Source: Evernia prunastri
Taxonomy: Eukaryota; Ascomycota; Lecanoromycetes; Lecanorales; Parmeliaceae
Length of the DNA stretch: 64,000 bases
Reading direction: 5' to 3'
Assembly (NCBI GenBank): GCA_003184365.1
Contig: NKYR01000021.1
Span: forward strand, 62,001-126,000
A program made the translations under genes and the position numbers. Below the pieces are notes generated by a model. The model had not been told where the DNA came from. It saw only the letters and a list, made by a program, of their open reading frames with translations, and did no database searches. This document shows positions 32,385 through 43,128 of the stretch, piece by piece. Positions within the stretch are counted from its first letter, which is position 1. Each line of letters starts with the position of its first letter.

Positions 32385-33124
32385 ATGCATCTCGCCTTCC
32401 CCTTCAACCTCCTAAGCCTCTTCCTCGCCGCCGCATCCACAGCCCAGGCCCTGACAGTGCCCGCCGCTTCCGCCCCACCACCACCATCAGCAGCCCTCGA
32501 GCCCCGCGACGTCGCGCTCTCCGGCTGCGGCAACATCGTCGTCTCGCAGGTCTCGGGCTCCGCGTCTACGGCCAATGGCTGTCTGGACGTGAATGGGAAC
32601 TGGGTCACGGACGGGGCGTGTGCGCGGTATTGGGTTTATGGGAATGCTACCGGTGGGTGCTGCCCTTTTTTTGACTTCGGCGGGTACATGGCTTGGCGAT
32701 CGTCGTGGTTTTCAAGGGGGGAGGTGTCTTTTCTCGATTCGGAAATGTGCTGGTGAAGTGAGGTGCAGGCTGATGTGAGATTCTGTGCAGGGGATTGGTT
32801 CTCGACCGACAACGACTACTGCAGCTTCGCTACCGCCGGCCTCATCACCTTCGGCTGCACTAGCTACCATGTTTCTCTCTTCCGCGTAAATGCCCCCCCA
32901 AGACATTCTCTCTCTCGTAAAGTCTTTCTAAATACCGATCACGGACACTGACATCCACGTAGCAGCTCACGGGAACAACGTATCTCACAGCCAATAACTA
33001 CGGCTATCTCTTCAGCGCGCAGGCTATTCCGCAGGGTACGCAGACGATAGGCGTGCAGGGGTACAACTCGGGCATCACGGTCACGTTTAGCTATAAGCAG
33101 CTGGCGGCTAGTAAGTGCAATTGA
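32385..33124 (+). CDS. Small secreted cysteine-containing protein (effector-like)
   Basis: Three exons (32385-32652, 32791-32885, 32966-33124) give 173 residues. A strong signal peptide (MHLAFPFNLLSLFLAAASTAQA) and an Ala/Pro-rich pro-region ending LEPRD precede a compact domain with five Cys (SGCGN, NGCLD, GACARYWVY, DYCSF, FGCTSY) and many aromatic and Gly residues (LTANNYGYLFSAQ, GVQGYNSGITVTFSYKQ). No known domain is recognised. A perfect donor (GTAAGTG) just before the stop, with a TTCTCCAG acceptor at about 33188, would give an alternative end a few residues shorter or longer. Small secreted Cys-containing proteins of this type include cell-wall and host-interaction proteins; the function here is unknown. 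Confidence 0.72.
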
Positions 33125-33601
33125 GAGGGGACTGGAAATGTTGGGTTGGGTTTGGAAATGGTTGTCGAACGCGGTCTTTATTCTCCAGGTCGGTGATGGT
33201 TGCTGGAAACTCGGAGACCTACGGTGACAAATTAAGAAATGTGAATAAATATGGAAATGACAAATCCTTCCTGCTCGCTCTTCGTTTCTCACCCGTTAGA
33301 CTAGACACACAGGTTCCGTTGTTTCCCTCGCCGGAACGGCCTCTCGGCTTGTCTTTCCACTAAGCCTGCCCTCTTCAGCACATACCCGTCCATCCCAGCC
33401 CGCCACTTAAAAACAACGTGCGCAAGACACTCTTGAGCTTGGAGTCCCAATCCTCATACGTTGGCTATCTCAACCAGAAAGCATTGATCACGACACCGAC
33501 CCTCCTAACGTGAAGTTCAAGCTCGGGTCATTCGGTGAGGTTGACTCAGCGAGGACGGAAGGATGCCTTAACGGGAGAGCTGTCCTTGCTACTGATAAGC
33601 A
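33125..33601. other. Convergent 3' intergenic region
   Basis: Between the stops of the secreted-protein gene and the minus-strand kinase-like gene. Nothing else recognised. Confidence 0.5.
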
Positions 33602-34441
33602 TTAGCGAGGGCGCTTGAGGACCCTCTCGCCATGCTCGACCTGCGAGTCCAGAGTCTGATCGATCATGTACTCCACATCGTAAAACACCTCTGCTTTACC
33701 CACGCTCCAGAGTCGTCGGGCGTGAGATTGGAAGTCCCAGCACTTGAAGGGCAGGTATTGGATCATCTTCACGTACTCCCAGTACTCGGGATACCATCCG
33801 GAAAGCTCCCAATCGAGAACGGCAGTGATACGGCCGTTCTCGACGAGGATGTTGTGCGGGCCGATGTCGCCGTGGGTCAGGCGCCATTTGTGGTTGTCCC
33901 TCATGCTGGCTTTCAGCGTCTCGATGTAGAAATCCGAATGATACTCTCGCGAGTCAGGATGGACGAGGCTCAAAAGCCAGCTGTTGAGCTCCGCTTCTGT
34001 CGTAAAGGGACCGCCGGATCTCCGATCGCTGGGTCGATGGTCTATCGCGGGCCCGCCGTCGATGGCGCCAATTTGAATCGGCGCGTCTGGTGCTGGGTCT
34101 AGGCTGCGAAGTCGTTGCAAGATTGCCTTGTAGTCTTTCATGACAGACTCCCTTTCCGTGGAATCCATGTCCGGCCACACGTCATCGAGATCCTTCCCTG
34201 GCATAGGCGCCATAGATATGTAGCCATACCCGTCGTCTCCGGTCCAGGAATCGTATACCACTGGCACTGGAATCTCGGGGCATTTTTGCAGAACATACTG
34301 CATCGTGGCTGCTTCGCGTGACGCTTTCACGTGGGGTCCGAACTTGACCAGAGCGTTCGTTGCTGTGATGTAAACCCCTCTTCCATCCTCCGCTGAACCC
34401 ATGATCCAGCGCGTAGGTTCCATGCCGACGGGTTTGCCCAT
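33602..34441 (-). CDS. APH-family (aminoglycoside phosphotransferase-like) kinase
   Basis: A single exon of 279 residues from the ATG at 34441. It has the kinase-like APH fold: an N-lobe with YITATNALVKFG, an acidic EAATMQYVLQ helix, the hinge YGYISMAPMPGKDLDDVW, the catalytic loop WRLTHGDIGPHNILVENG (HGD-x4-N) and the metal-binding AVLDWELSGWYPEYWEY. Such proteins are abundant in filamentous ascomycetes and probably phosphorylate small metabolites; they are not linked to antibiotic resistance in fungi. The N-terminal ATP-binding part is slightly short, so an upstream exon cannot be excluded. Confidence 0.85.
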   Translation of the reverse strand: MGKPVGMEPTRWIMGSAEDGRGVYITATNALVKFGPHVKASREAATMQYVLQKCPEIPVPVVYDSWTGDDGYGYISMAPMPGKDLDDVWPDMDSTERESVMKDYKAILQRLRSLDPAPDAPIQIGAIDGGPAIDHRPSDRRSGGPFTTEAELNSWLLSLVHPDSREYHSDFYIETLKASMRDNHKWRLTHGDIGPHNILVENGRITAVLDWELSGWYPEYWEYVKMIQYLPFKCWDFQSHARRLWSVGKAEVFYDVEYMIDQTLDSQVEHGERVLKRPR

Positions 34442-35056
34442 CACTAGGAGTTTAGCTTAGTTGTAGGACAATGCGGGTTGACTTCTCGAACCCTCCTTTT
34501 TGAATGTTGTAGCGTTAAGTTATGGTATTTGACTGGATTGATAATGGTGAGAGTAAAAGAGTAGCTTATTTTCAGATGGTTTCAAGCGCCTCAGCGCCTG
34601 TGGGGGCACGTGATCTCCCAATTGAAGTCTAGCGTTCTGCTAAATGGTGCTTGGCAGTCGCTACGGATTGTGCAAATCTCGCCGCTGAAGGCAGAGTTCA
34701 AGTGTACTACCCTACAGGTTCTATAGAAGGCTTTCGCAACAGAGGCGCTTTAACGACCAGTCGCTTGAAATGAGATACTCTGCAATGACGCGTGACTCTT
34801 AAGAACAACAAATCTATCTCACTAGAGACTGGCCACGAAGCTTGACCCGTCACCATGTTTGCTACCCACGTCATTGAATAACACACAAACAGTTCGCATG
34901 GGCAAACCGTTCAACGCCCTAATTCTGCAGTAAAAGGTAATACCATGTAGAGACAGCAAAGCGCGACAACGCGTCGGCCGTGATGACTTTCTCCGCGGAG
35001 TCGTGGAAGAGCACAGCCAGCATCTCAAATCAAAATCGACTGGTATCGTCTGTAGA
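34442..35056. other. Intergenic, no gene recognised
   Basis: Contains the upstream region of the APH-like gene and the 3' end of the next minus-strand gene. No gene seen. Confidence 0.5.
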
Positions 35057-35632
35057 CTACTTCTTCCGCGACGACGCTGATGTGTTCTTGTTGATTATGT
35101 CCATCATTTCGCGATAGTACCGCTACGAGATTCTAGAATCAGCAGTCCTTCTTTATGGTCCCATCGCGAAACCTTTTCAAAGGCTGAGAATTTCGAAGAC
35201 AGGCGTGGCATCTTCGGTCGCATCGAAAATTAACGGAAATGGCTTCGAAGAACTTACAGGTGGCTCGGTATTCGGCAACAGCCCCTCCTTCTCCAGGCTC
35301 TCCAAAGCCTGCCGAAGCCAGTTCTGACAGTTCCAACCGTTCGCTCGAGGCCGAGGAATCGGCGTGCCACACAAGGCTTTGTCAAGCTTGTCGAAATCGG
35401 TTTTGGCAATGGAGCAATCGGGCCGAAGTACTTGATGCGGTCGCGTAGTTTTCAAAGAGACACTCCTAAACATGCGCTCGAACTTCATTTCTTTTGGATT
35501 GCAAGCGTCGTCAACCGCATGGTACGTGTAGAAGTGCTCGCTGTCTGGACTGACGGCTAGAGCGACGTGACACTCATCCGCGGAGAGACTTGGTGCGGCA
35601 TACATGAGAATGGACATCTTGAGGTTCGCCAT
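35057..35632 (-). CDS. Hypothetical protein, 146 residues, two exons
   Basis: Minus-strand exons 35632-35258 and 35122-35057 join at a GTAAGT donor and a CTCGTAG acceptor (135-nt intron). The protein begins MANLKMSILMYAAPSLSADE, continues with HVALAVSPDSEHFYTYHAVDD, a Cys-containing NGWNCQNWLRQALESLEKEG segment, and ends RYYREMMDIINKNTSASSRKK. The core resembles small fungal proteins of unknown function with an H-x-A-L...T-Y-H start and a conserved N-C-Q-x-W motif, reminiscent of a papain-like/NlpC-like helix, but I cannot name a family. Codon use and splice sites look genuine. Confidence 0.55.
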
Positions 35633-37615
35633 TGGTGATGGATGATTGGGACTGCGGAGACTCGCTCGAGTATGCAATCAATGATGGTTGCCACACCACT
35701 GTGATGCGGTTAGCGAGACTTTGATGGATAGGTTCATGGGAAGCTATTCTACCTCAAATGTCCTAGGAATTGTTCCAGAATGGCAACAGGTGGACATCTC
35801 CCGTGGGCTTTAGGCTCCATTATGAGGACCACGTCTTACGGCGCAGAAGCTCGGTTTTATTGCCGTATTGTTCATTTGTCAGATTTGAACTCCGAGGATC
35901 ATGCTCTAACCTGCCTCGAAGGTCGCTCACTACCGAGCAATGTTTGTGTGCTCGGTCAACCTCGGCGCCTCCAACGCCCAACAGCTAGACCTTCTCAATG
36001 CCCATTTATGGAGTTGGCGCCTAAGCACCCTGCAGTCAGACGGAGCAACCACTCTCCTGCATGTGACTCGTCTGTGCGCTCGGTCCAATTTTGTACTTGC
36101 AACATCTCCTACGGCCAAGCCCTCGACCGCGGATACTACGGGTTTGAGCTCGGTCCTGCAGAGCCAAATAGGGGAGGTGCTCTCGCTTTAGGCCCCCTCA
36201 TAGGTTCGTACCCTCGGCCGACCTCGGCGCTCCCAACAGCCATGGCTAGGCCATGATGCACGGAGGAGATAGTTGCAAAACGAGAGGTGGCCAAATTCCA
36301 CGGAGCTGCTGGCCGACAAGGTAGTGGCACCGGAAATTTTGGATATTACGATACGGCCCTTCGTAGATGACTAATGAACAGAGAGACATTAGTTGTTGCG
36401 GAGTAAATGCGACGCAAAGTGCCTTGTATTGCAATAGATCTTGTGCAACATCTGCCCAAGCTTCGCTCCAAGTATCGGGACAAGTAACATCTTGCAATCT
36501 CAGTCAGTTCCTGAGCGACTTGATCTTGACAGTAATGGATATTATCGCTCACCAACGGTCAGAATCTAGGGCGTTCGACTTCGGCTTCGCACTGTGTATC
36601 TCGCTCACAGAGACATGTGAATTTGTCAACAGCGTTCTCATGGCTTGTACCTCCTCATAAGAAGATGGTATCTTCAGCAGCCTATGGCAGTGGCTTTGTA
36701 TGCACACCACCTAGATGTCATCGTAGTGGAAAATCTTCAACTATGAATGAAGGTATGAGTGCTTCAATACTGTTTGTACTTCGGATTTTGATTAGAGCCT
36801 GTCTAATCTTCCGCTTTTCCCGATTTTCTCTTGTATGGTAGCGAGGTTCGCTACTAAGTCAAAACTCGATATACTTTTTCCGTGCTTAAAAGGGTTAGAG
36901 TAACGAGAATACTCAGATCAAACCTTGAAGAGTATAAGAAAAACTGAATCGATGTGTCGAACCTCTACCTTTGAATCTAGCATTTGTCATCTAAGTTCAC
37001 AGGTAAACTTATTAGATCTGTAGGTGATGCTCTACTTATAAGGCAGAGCATTTCGGCCTAATGCCTCCACGTTCTCAAACCTTCAAAGGAGTGCAATGTA
37101 CACGCTATAGCAACATCACAAATAAACACTAGGGTATGTCTTGCCCAGATGATTCCAAACTTAGGACACGAAACAGTGAAACAAATCAGCAAAGGGAAGG
37201 TCAAGCTTTCGGGCAAGAGACGGTTAACTTTTCCCAGGCAAATGTTAATCATAGCTCATTGCTGACTCGGTCGTTGTCACTACCTTACTCTGTATCGCTT
37301 TTTCGGCTTTACTTGACTCAAATCACCTGCCGAGTTATACTACCGATACGCAGGAATTCAATATGAGATTCTAGAATCAAACGTTCCTCCTAATTTTTTT
37401 TATCTTCGCCTTTTCTCGCAATGACCATATACGCAGACAAAGATTGCTTACCGCCGCAATTCATATATCTCCTGGGCCAACTACTTTTTTTTTGTCTCAA
37501 CTGTGAAGTGCAGTATCTCTTGCCGAAGAAAAGGCATATGTTCTTCCGAGCCTCATCAAACCCGCTCTACTGTTGTACAACCATTTGCTGCGCTGATTCC
37601 AAATTTCACATTAAC
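35633..37615. other. Long intergenic region
   Basis: Several plus-strand ORFs of 70-160 codons around 35770-36660 overlap in different frames and lack motifs. Two similar GC-rich motifs (ACCTCGGCGC-C/T-CCAAC) occur near 35958 and 36221. No gene is supported. Confidence 0.4.
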
Positions 37616-39425
37616 ATGAGCTCAATTCATTTTTCAATAGTTTCATTCTTTGTAGGATTCATAGTCATCATCTTCTTCTCTTCCCTGTACAGAAGACTGT
37701 CTCTGTCTGAAAGAACTTCCTCCACGAGATCGAGAACACCGCAATTGCCGCCCGGGCCGAGGAAAATGCCAATATTGGGTAACTCTCTACAGATACCCAA
37801 AGCGAAGCAGTGGGAAAAATTTACCGACTGGGCAAATCAGTATGGTCAGATTCGTACATGATTCCCGCAAAGGGAAAAGTTAGGCTTATCTTGACATTAT
37901 AGGAGACATCATACACCTTTCCGCCGCCGGACGAGACATCATTGTCCTGTCCTCGCCTGAGCATATTCACGAGCTCCTGAACACGAGAGCAGCCATCTAC
38001 TCGGATCGGCCAGCTTGTCGGCTTTGATCAAGGGCTAACAATGAGTCAAGATGGAAAATGGCATAGGGAGGTGAAGAAAGCATTTGCTTCCACGCTCAGT
38101 TCAAGCGCGGTCAAAGGTGTCCAGGGTATGTCTTACATTTTAGCGATTGATGACCAGGCCTCATAGCTATTCTAGGCCTGCAAGAGGAAGAAGTTCGAAG
38201 ATTCCTGTCCCGTCTGCGAAATCGGCCCGATGAACTTCGCAACCACATCAGACATTTTTCGAGCTCTCTCATGTTGAGGATTGCGTACGGTTATGTGACT
38301 GAAGACGATAATGATCCAATGGTGGCAACCGCGACGCAGGCTTTGAGCGCAATCAGCACAGCTGCACAGCCGGGAAGATGGCTGGTTGATATCTTCCCAA
38401 GCTGTGCGTTAACATGCATTCAGTTCCCTCGTACTGAGCTCTTACTGATCTACCCACAGTTGTATATATGCCTAGCTGGCTTCCTGGAGCTGGCTTCAAA
38501 AGACAAGCTGCGTCTTGGAGAAAACATGTGATGGCTTTTTATGCCTCTGGGTTCGAGTGGGTGGAATCTCGATTGGTAGGGGCAGCACAGATTCATGAGA
38601 ATGACCTGAACTGATTGTTACGCCCAGGCCGAAGGCAACGCGCCACCCTCGCATTTAGCGGACAGATTGGTCAACATCTCTCCCACAGATGCCGAGAGCC
38701 GCCACATCCTCCTCCACTCGGCCGTAGCCATGTACGGTGGAGGGTCCGACACCATGAGTTCCGCCATCGCCACCTTCTTCCTGTACATGATCCTTTATCC
38801 CGAAGTGCAAAGAAAGGCTCAACATGAGATTGATTCGGTAGTCTCGCCTGACAAACTCCCCACCGTAGCCGACCGCCCCCTGCTCCCCTACATCAATACA
38901 ATCCTGAGGGAGTGTCTCCGCATCCTTCCCGTCACCCCTCTTGGGCCCCCGCACTGTCTCCGCGAGGAGGACTCCTACCTCTCGTACCGCATTCCCAAGA
39001 ACTCCGTCGTTTACACCAACATCTGGCGGATCATGCACGATCCGAGCATCTACGAAGATCCCCACACGTTCCGCCCAGAGCGACATCTCGAACCTCATCT
39101 TGACCTCGAACCAAGCGCGAGACGAAGACACGATCCCTTGACCTACGCCTTTGGATTCGGGCGGCGCGCATGCCCCGGCCAATTTCTGGCGGAGTCGACT
39201 ATTTTCTTGGCTATCGTGGCGACGTTGTCGGTTTTTGAGATTGGAAACGGTCCGGGACAGGATGTGCCGGTTGTTGACTGTACGGCGGGGGCGTTCAGCC
39301 ATCCCACAGAGTTTGCGTATAAAATAGTCCCCCGGTCAGAGGGAAGAGAAGCTTTGGTGCTAGGCATTGGGGCGCGGAAAGGCTCGAGGCCCGAGAACAG
39401 GCGCATGGCTACTTCGCCGACATGA
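37616..39425 (+). pseudogene. Cytochrome P450 (OrdA-like) with a frameshifting deletion
   Basis: Exons 37616-37844, 37903-38125, 38176-38403, 38460-38575 and 38628-39425. Most of a microsomal P450 is present: membrane anchor, PPGPRKMPILGNS hinge, YGGGSDTMSSA (I-helix), RECLRILP (ExxR), PERH and the heme loop FGFGRRACPG. In exon 2, around 38018-38022, the frame breaks: IYSDRP runs into an early stop, while LVGFDQGLTMSQDGKWHREV resumes in the next frame. The few residues normally between them are missing, so a deletion of roughly 15-20 bases is likely. No intron can bridge this. Other exons keep correct phases, so the lesion seems recent, unless it is an assembly error. It resembles O-methylsterigmatocystin-oxidoreductase-type P450s. 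Confidence 0.78.
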
Positions 39426-40334
39426 TTGGAGAAAAAAGGAGTACGTGTCATTGACAAGTAATGGCTTTCGCCAGATCGGGGTCATCTCGACTATCGTCAG
39501 AAATCATTGATCAGACCATGAACTGGTCGTCACGTCAGACGTCTCATCGCGTATGGACTTCTCCCCAGACGAACCACAGTCTTGCAATCCAGTTACAAAT
39601 TGCATTACAAACTGCGTGTCTAAGTCAGCCTCCGGTCGTTCCCTCAGGCTGTCAACTAAGGAGCCAGCCATCCGAGAAAGACATGATTAGGCTGGAGACG
39701 ACTCGTTCTTGGCTAAGACTAAAGGTCAATGTTTTATATCATGTCCTGGCCGAAGACCTTCTCTTTAGCTCGGCAAACGCTTAGAAACTTCAAAGAAAGA
39801 GAGCTTAATTAGAGTGTGAGATAACGTTTTCGTTCGGCTCTAGTGCGCAACAAATAATGATGATGTAGCTCAAATTTTCAGAATTGATGCCCCGTTTTCG
39901 GTACTCGTCGAATCTTGCGGCGGCCGTTTCGTCAACCGTCGTTTTCATATTGTACATCAAGACCCACAAGATCGATACTGACCCTATCATTGACGCAGTG
40001 ACCGTTCAAGGAGAGAGGCCAGATGGGGGCTGACGTAGTCAAAGTCTGCGCACCAGCCTTTCCGGTGCTCGGGGTCACTACAAAAGGCAACGTTGCAGTC
40101 GTGGTCGCAGTAAGTACAAGGTTTGATTCGCATATGGTTATCCGGTGATATTGTTCAGCCCAGAGAAGCGACCACGGGTGAAAGCGGCTGCCGCTAGAGA
40201 GGAGAGCCAGGCTGCGTTCACGGGAAAGCATGGAAAGGTAACCATGTGGCTTGCACCAGCCTAGGACAAGTCAGTTAACCATCCAAAGCACTAGACTGTT
40301 AATACTAGTAGTAGTATATTTTGCCAAATCAGAA

Positions 40335-40625
40335 TCAAATTCCCTTGCCCGTCTTCTTGATGCGCCACGCATGCAGCATCTTGACTTGGCTACTGCCCTG
40401 ATCACACTTATCCTTGCCCCTCCAATATAATCTAGTAGCACGATGCGTCACTTCCCAGTAGAATACAGCAAGCAACGTGACGCCAAAGCTCACAAAAGCC
40501 ACTGGTACGCCGATAGCTCATGAAAGAGTCTGTCCCGATTGCATATGTCGTTAAACAAGGTGTTCATACCCAGACAACTGACCACAAAGGAGAGAGGTAG
40601 AAAGATGAAGGTGTTGAAGGTAAGA
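40335..40625 (-). pseudogene. Relic of a CorA-family magnesium transporter C-terminus
   Basis: On the minus strand one frame reads LTFNTFIFLPLSFVVSCLGMNTLFND, the first of the two terminal CorA helices with the signature Gly-Met-Asn. About 30 bases later the second helix appears in another frame (AIGVPVAFVSFGVTLLAVFY) just after a TGA that sits where the family usually has Trp. It ends with a basic tail to the stop at 40335. Frameshift, nonsense codon and lack of an upstream transporter body show a decayed fragment. CorA proteins move Mg2+ across membranes. Confidence 0.7.
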
Positions 40626-41218
40626 CTAGGAAAGTGACAAGCCATTCTAAACGCGTGATCTAATTAGATTCCAACGAGGCGCGAATGACAGAGGCTGGAG
40701 AGGAGCCCGAGAATGGGATGGGATAGGGACACCGTGTACGTATGAGTGTTTTTGGGGCTTTTCTCCAGAACGCGGTGGTCCACAAAGACTTCCGTACTGT
40801 ATATGTCGCACTAAAGAGATATTATACCAATAATCATAAAATTTTCCTCATCACTAGGTATATTCTAAGAGTTTTAAAGCCTTCTTGGAAGGGTTCTGCG
40901 CTGAAGTGGGCCGCCCACGACGCCGAGATGCAGAAGTAAATCTCGGACTGGATCTCGACCCTGAACTTGAAGAAGATCCATTCGTTGAAATGCGCGATAA
41001 TGCTCTCACGGGGGAAGGACGTGATTCAAACGAGGCCGGCGAAACGGCCGCATCCTCGTCAAAAGCTCTTTCTTCACTCCGTATTTCGGAAAGCGAGTTT
41101 TCAGCTGTCCACTCTCAAATAGGATGCTCTAGGATTGAGATATCATGACTGACGGTCAGAATTCTTGCCAATCCACCTGCGCTTTAGCCTCTTGAAGCTT
41201 GGTTTGCGAGCCGCACAA

Positions 41219-41419
41219 TTATTTGCCACGTTTCTGCTTTTTGTCTTCTGCGGTCGACCTTGCTGTTGAGAATAAGGTGGTGGCGCTATCGCTTGCTCCT
41301 GCGTCTGAGACAGAACTTGTCGTCGTCTCAGTTGCATCATTTCCCTTGTCCCGCCTGATGACAGAAGAAACGTCAGATGCGACAGCTTTCCTTGGTGGTC
41401 CTCCTAGCAAACCGGTCAT
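41219..41419 (-). CDS. Short hypothetical ORF, 66 residues
   Basis: Begins MTGLLGGPPRKAVASDVSSV and continues with Ser/Thr/Asp-rich sequence ending KKQKRGK, like a small nuclear or intrinsically disordered protein. There is no domain, and an upstream exon is possible. Support is codon texture only. Confidence 0.25.
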   Translation of the reverse strand: MTGLLGGPPRKAVASDVSSVIRRDKGNDATETTTSSVSDAGASDSATTLFSTARSTAEDKKQKRGK

Positions 41420-42298
41420 TCCGAAAGGGGCGTACGTAATTAGAGTGTGATGTTGATGATACGTCCCAAATTTGAGGAATTGTCACTACGGGGTCTCCAT
41501 GAGAATGATAGATGATAATCTGCAACTTATCACGGCGGCCGGTAGATTCTAAACGATAGCGTGACTGCAGTGGAAAACGCTCGGAATGACCTTCCCTTTC
41601 TCTGTTTATAGTGTGCATTCTCGGGTATTTGGTTGAGGAAGCAGGCAAGCTGACGCGGTCTTTGAATTCATATCTTCATCTACACACCTCGGAGCGACAG
41701 GGCCAAGGTAAGGTCCATGCACAATTCTTGCTTGTACAATTCCTAGACGACATTCAGACGATCACTGAACAGTCAGTCCCTGGTCGACGTCGTCGAGATC
41801 CGGAGCCTACAAAGTTTCAATATGCGCTGATTCAACCCCAGTACATCGAGACCAGGTGGTGGGCGGGGTGGAATATACCTGCATGGCTCGAGCTTTGGAA
41901 CCCCGAAAACTCATTCCCTCGTTCTCGATGTCTCGACGACCGCCTAATCGAACCTTCTCAATGTTGTGTTCCGCGGCAGCGTCGCTAACCGTCATCGTGA
42001 CATCCTCGCAGCCTTCGATGCGAGAGATCCACAGAGGGAGGCCTGATTTCAGTGAGTTGCTCGATCTTTTCCACGCCAGTTGAGATACTCGTCATCATTC
42101 AGCTCTTGGTCCCCTTTCTTTTCATCTCTAAGGGATCACAACGGTATAGAAGGCCTGCGAATTGCAAGGGTTCTTTGAATGATTGGAGCCCAAAGTTTGC
42201 AGTGCTTTGATTATGGCTCGGTCGTTCACTAAGGTGTGGACCTTACGTCATGCCAAATGTTCGTAGGACAAGAGGTTGAAGTTCTTGAGTTCTGAGAG

Positions 42299-42580
42299 AA
42301 CCATCTCTTCGGCTTACAATCAAGGGTCCCCAGACACCTTGATTCATCATGTAATGTTTCCTGTGCTATCCCAGCTGTCTGCGAGTCAGGCGAGCGGTAT
42401 CCATGACCTCGAGGGAACTCCCTCCTGTATTGACAGTTGAGGATATTCAGCTGCTCTGATCTTGAGCAGATCGGCCACTAAGCGGGATTTCCTGCGCCAT
42501 CCTAGTTGGTCGCGAGTCAGGAGCGCGATAATCCTGGCTCCTGACGGAGCCATCTCTTCGGTTGACAGTGGAGTCTTCCC
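42299..42580 (+). repeat. Degenerate direct repeats, about 130-bp period
   Basis: Related blocks at about 42357-42440 and 42484-42578 share TTTCCTG, GCGAGTCAGG and a GACAGT[TG]GA motif. A third partial block (CCATCTCTTCGG) near 42300 matches the one at about 42550. Highly diverged; origin unknown. Confidence 0.4.
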
Positions 42581-43128
42581 ACGCTTCTCACTCCATCTGA
42601 AGAACCGCTTCTGTTAAATTTCATTATCGCAGTCGCTTTCGATGCTCCCCTCGGTCTCGAGGCTCTATGGACCCCATGCATGCAGGTCGTTAGCTAATTT
42701 CAGCTCCTTCGGCTGCGGCGTACCCGTCTTGTTCTCCTGCGATACGACTGTACATACTCGCATTGCATGGGCGTCATGGTTAGCATAGTATAGACAGCAT
42801 GATAACGCATGGTTGAAGCTTCTACGAGCAATGGAGTAGGTGTGGTTCCGCAGTGAGGCCCAGCCGAGTCGTGAATTATGCATGCCCCACTAACACGTCA
42901 GCTCCGCGTATCAAAAGGCATAATCATTGGCGCCATTTCTAGGAGCCTGAAAATTATCCAACAGAATTCGTGGATTGCGTGGCTGAGTGCTTTCTTCAAC
43001 AGGCACCGGCGTTTGTGAAATTGTTTCGTCTCCCTCGCGCCTGCCGCGGTGCCCGCTTCCTCCCAGGAAAAAACAACCCCGCCTAACCTCATCACTGTAT
43101 TGCTTCACCACTTCTAATAGCTCTAATC

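Larger units (their letters stand above)
39426..43128. other. Long gene-poor region with decayed sequence
   Basis: Contains a CorA-like relic, a short hypothetical ORF and degenerate repeats, listed separately. Around 42085-41820 (minus) short overlapping frames, including one ending RGSKARAMQ before a GTATAT donor, hint at another decayed gene, but I cannot assemble it. Confidence 0.45.

Noticed and set aside
33111..33200. Extra final intron/exon in the small secreted protein gene
   Set aside because: A perfect donor exists, but the spliced product ends after about two more residues; kept only as an alternative in the gene entry.
35770..36256. Overlapping plus-strand ORFs in several frames
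   Set aside because: Mutually overlapping frames of similar quality with no family features.
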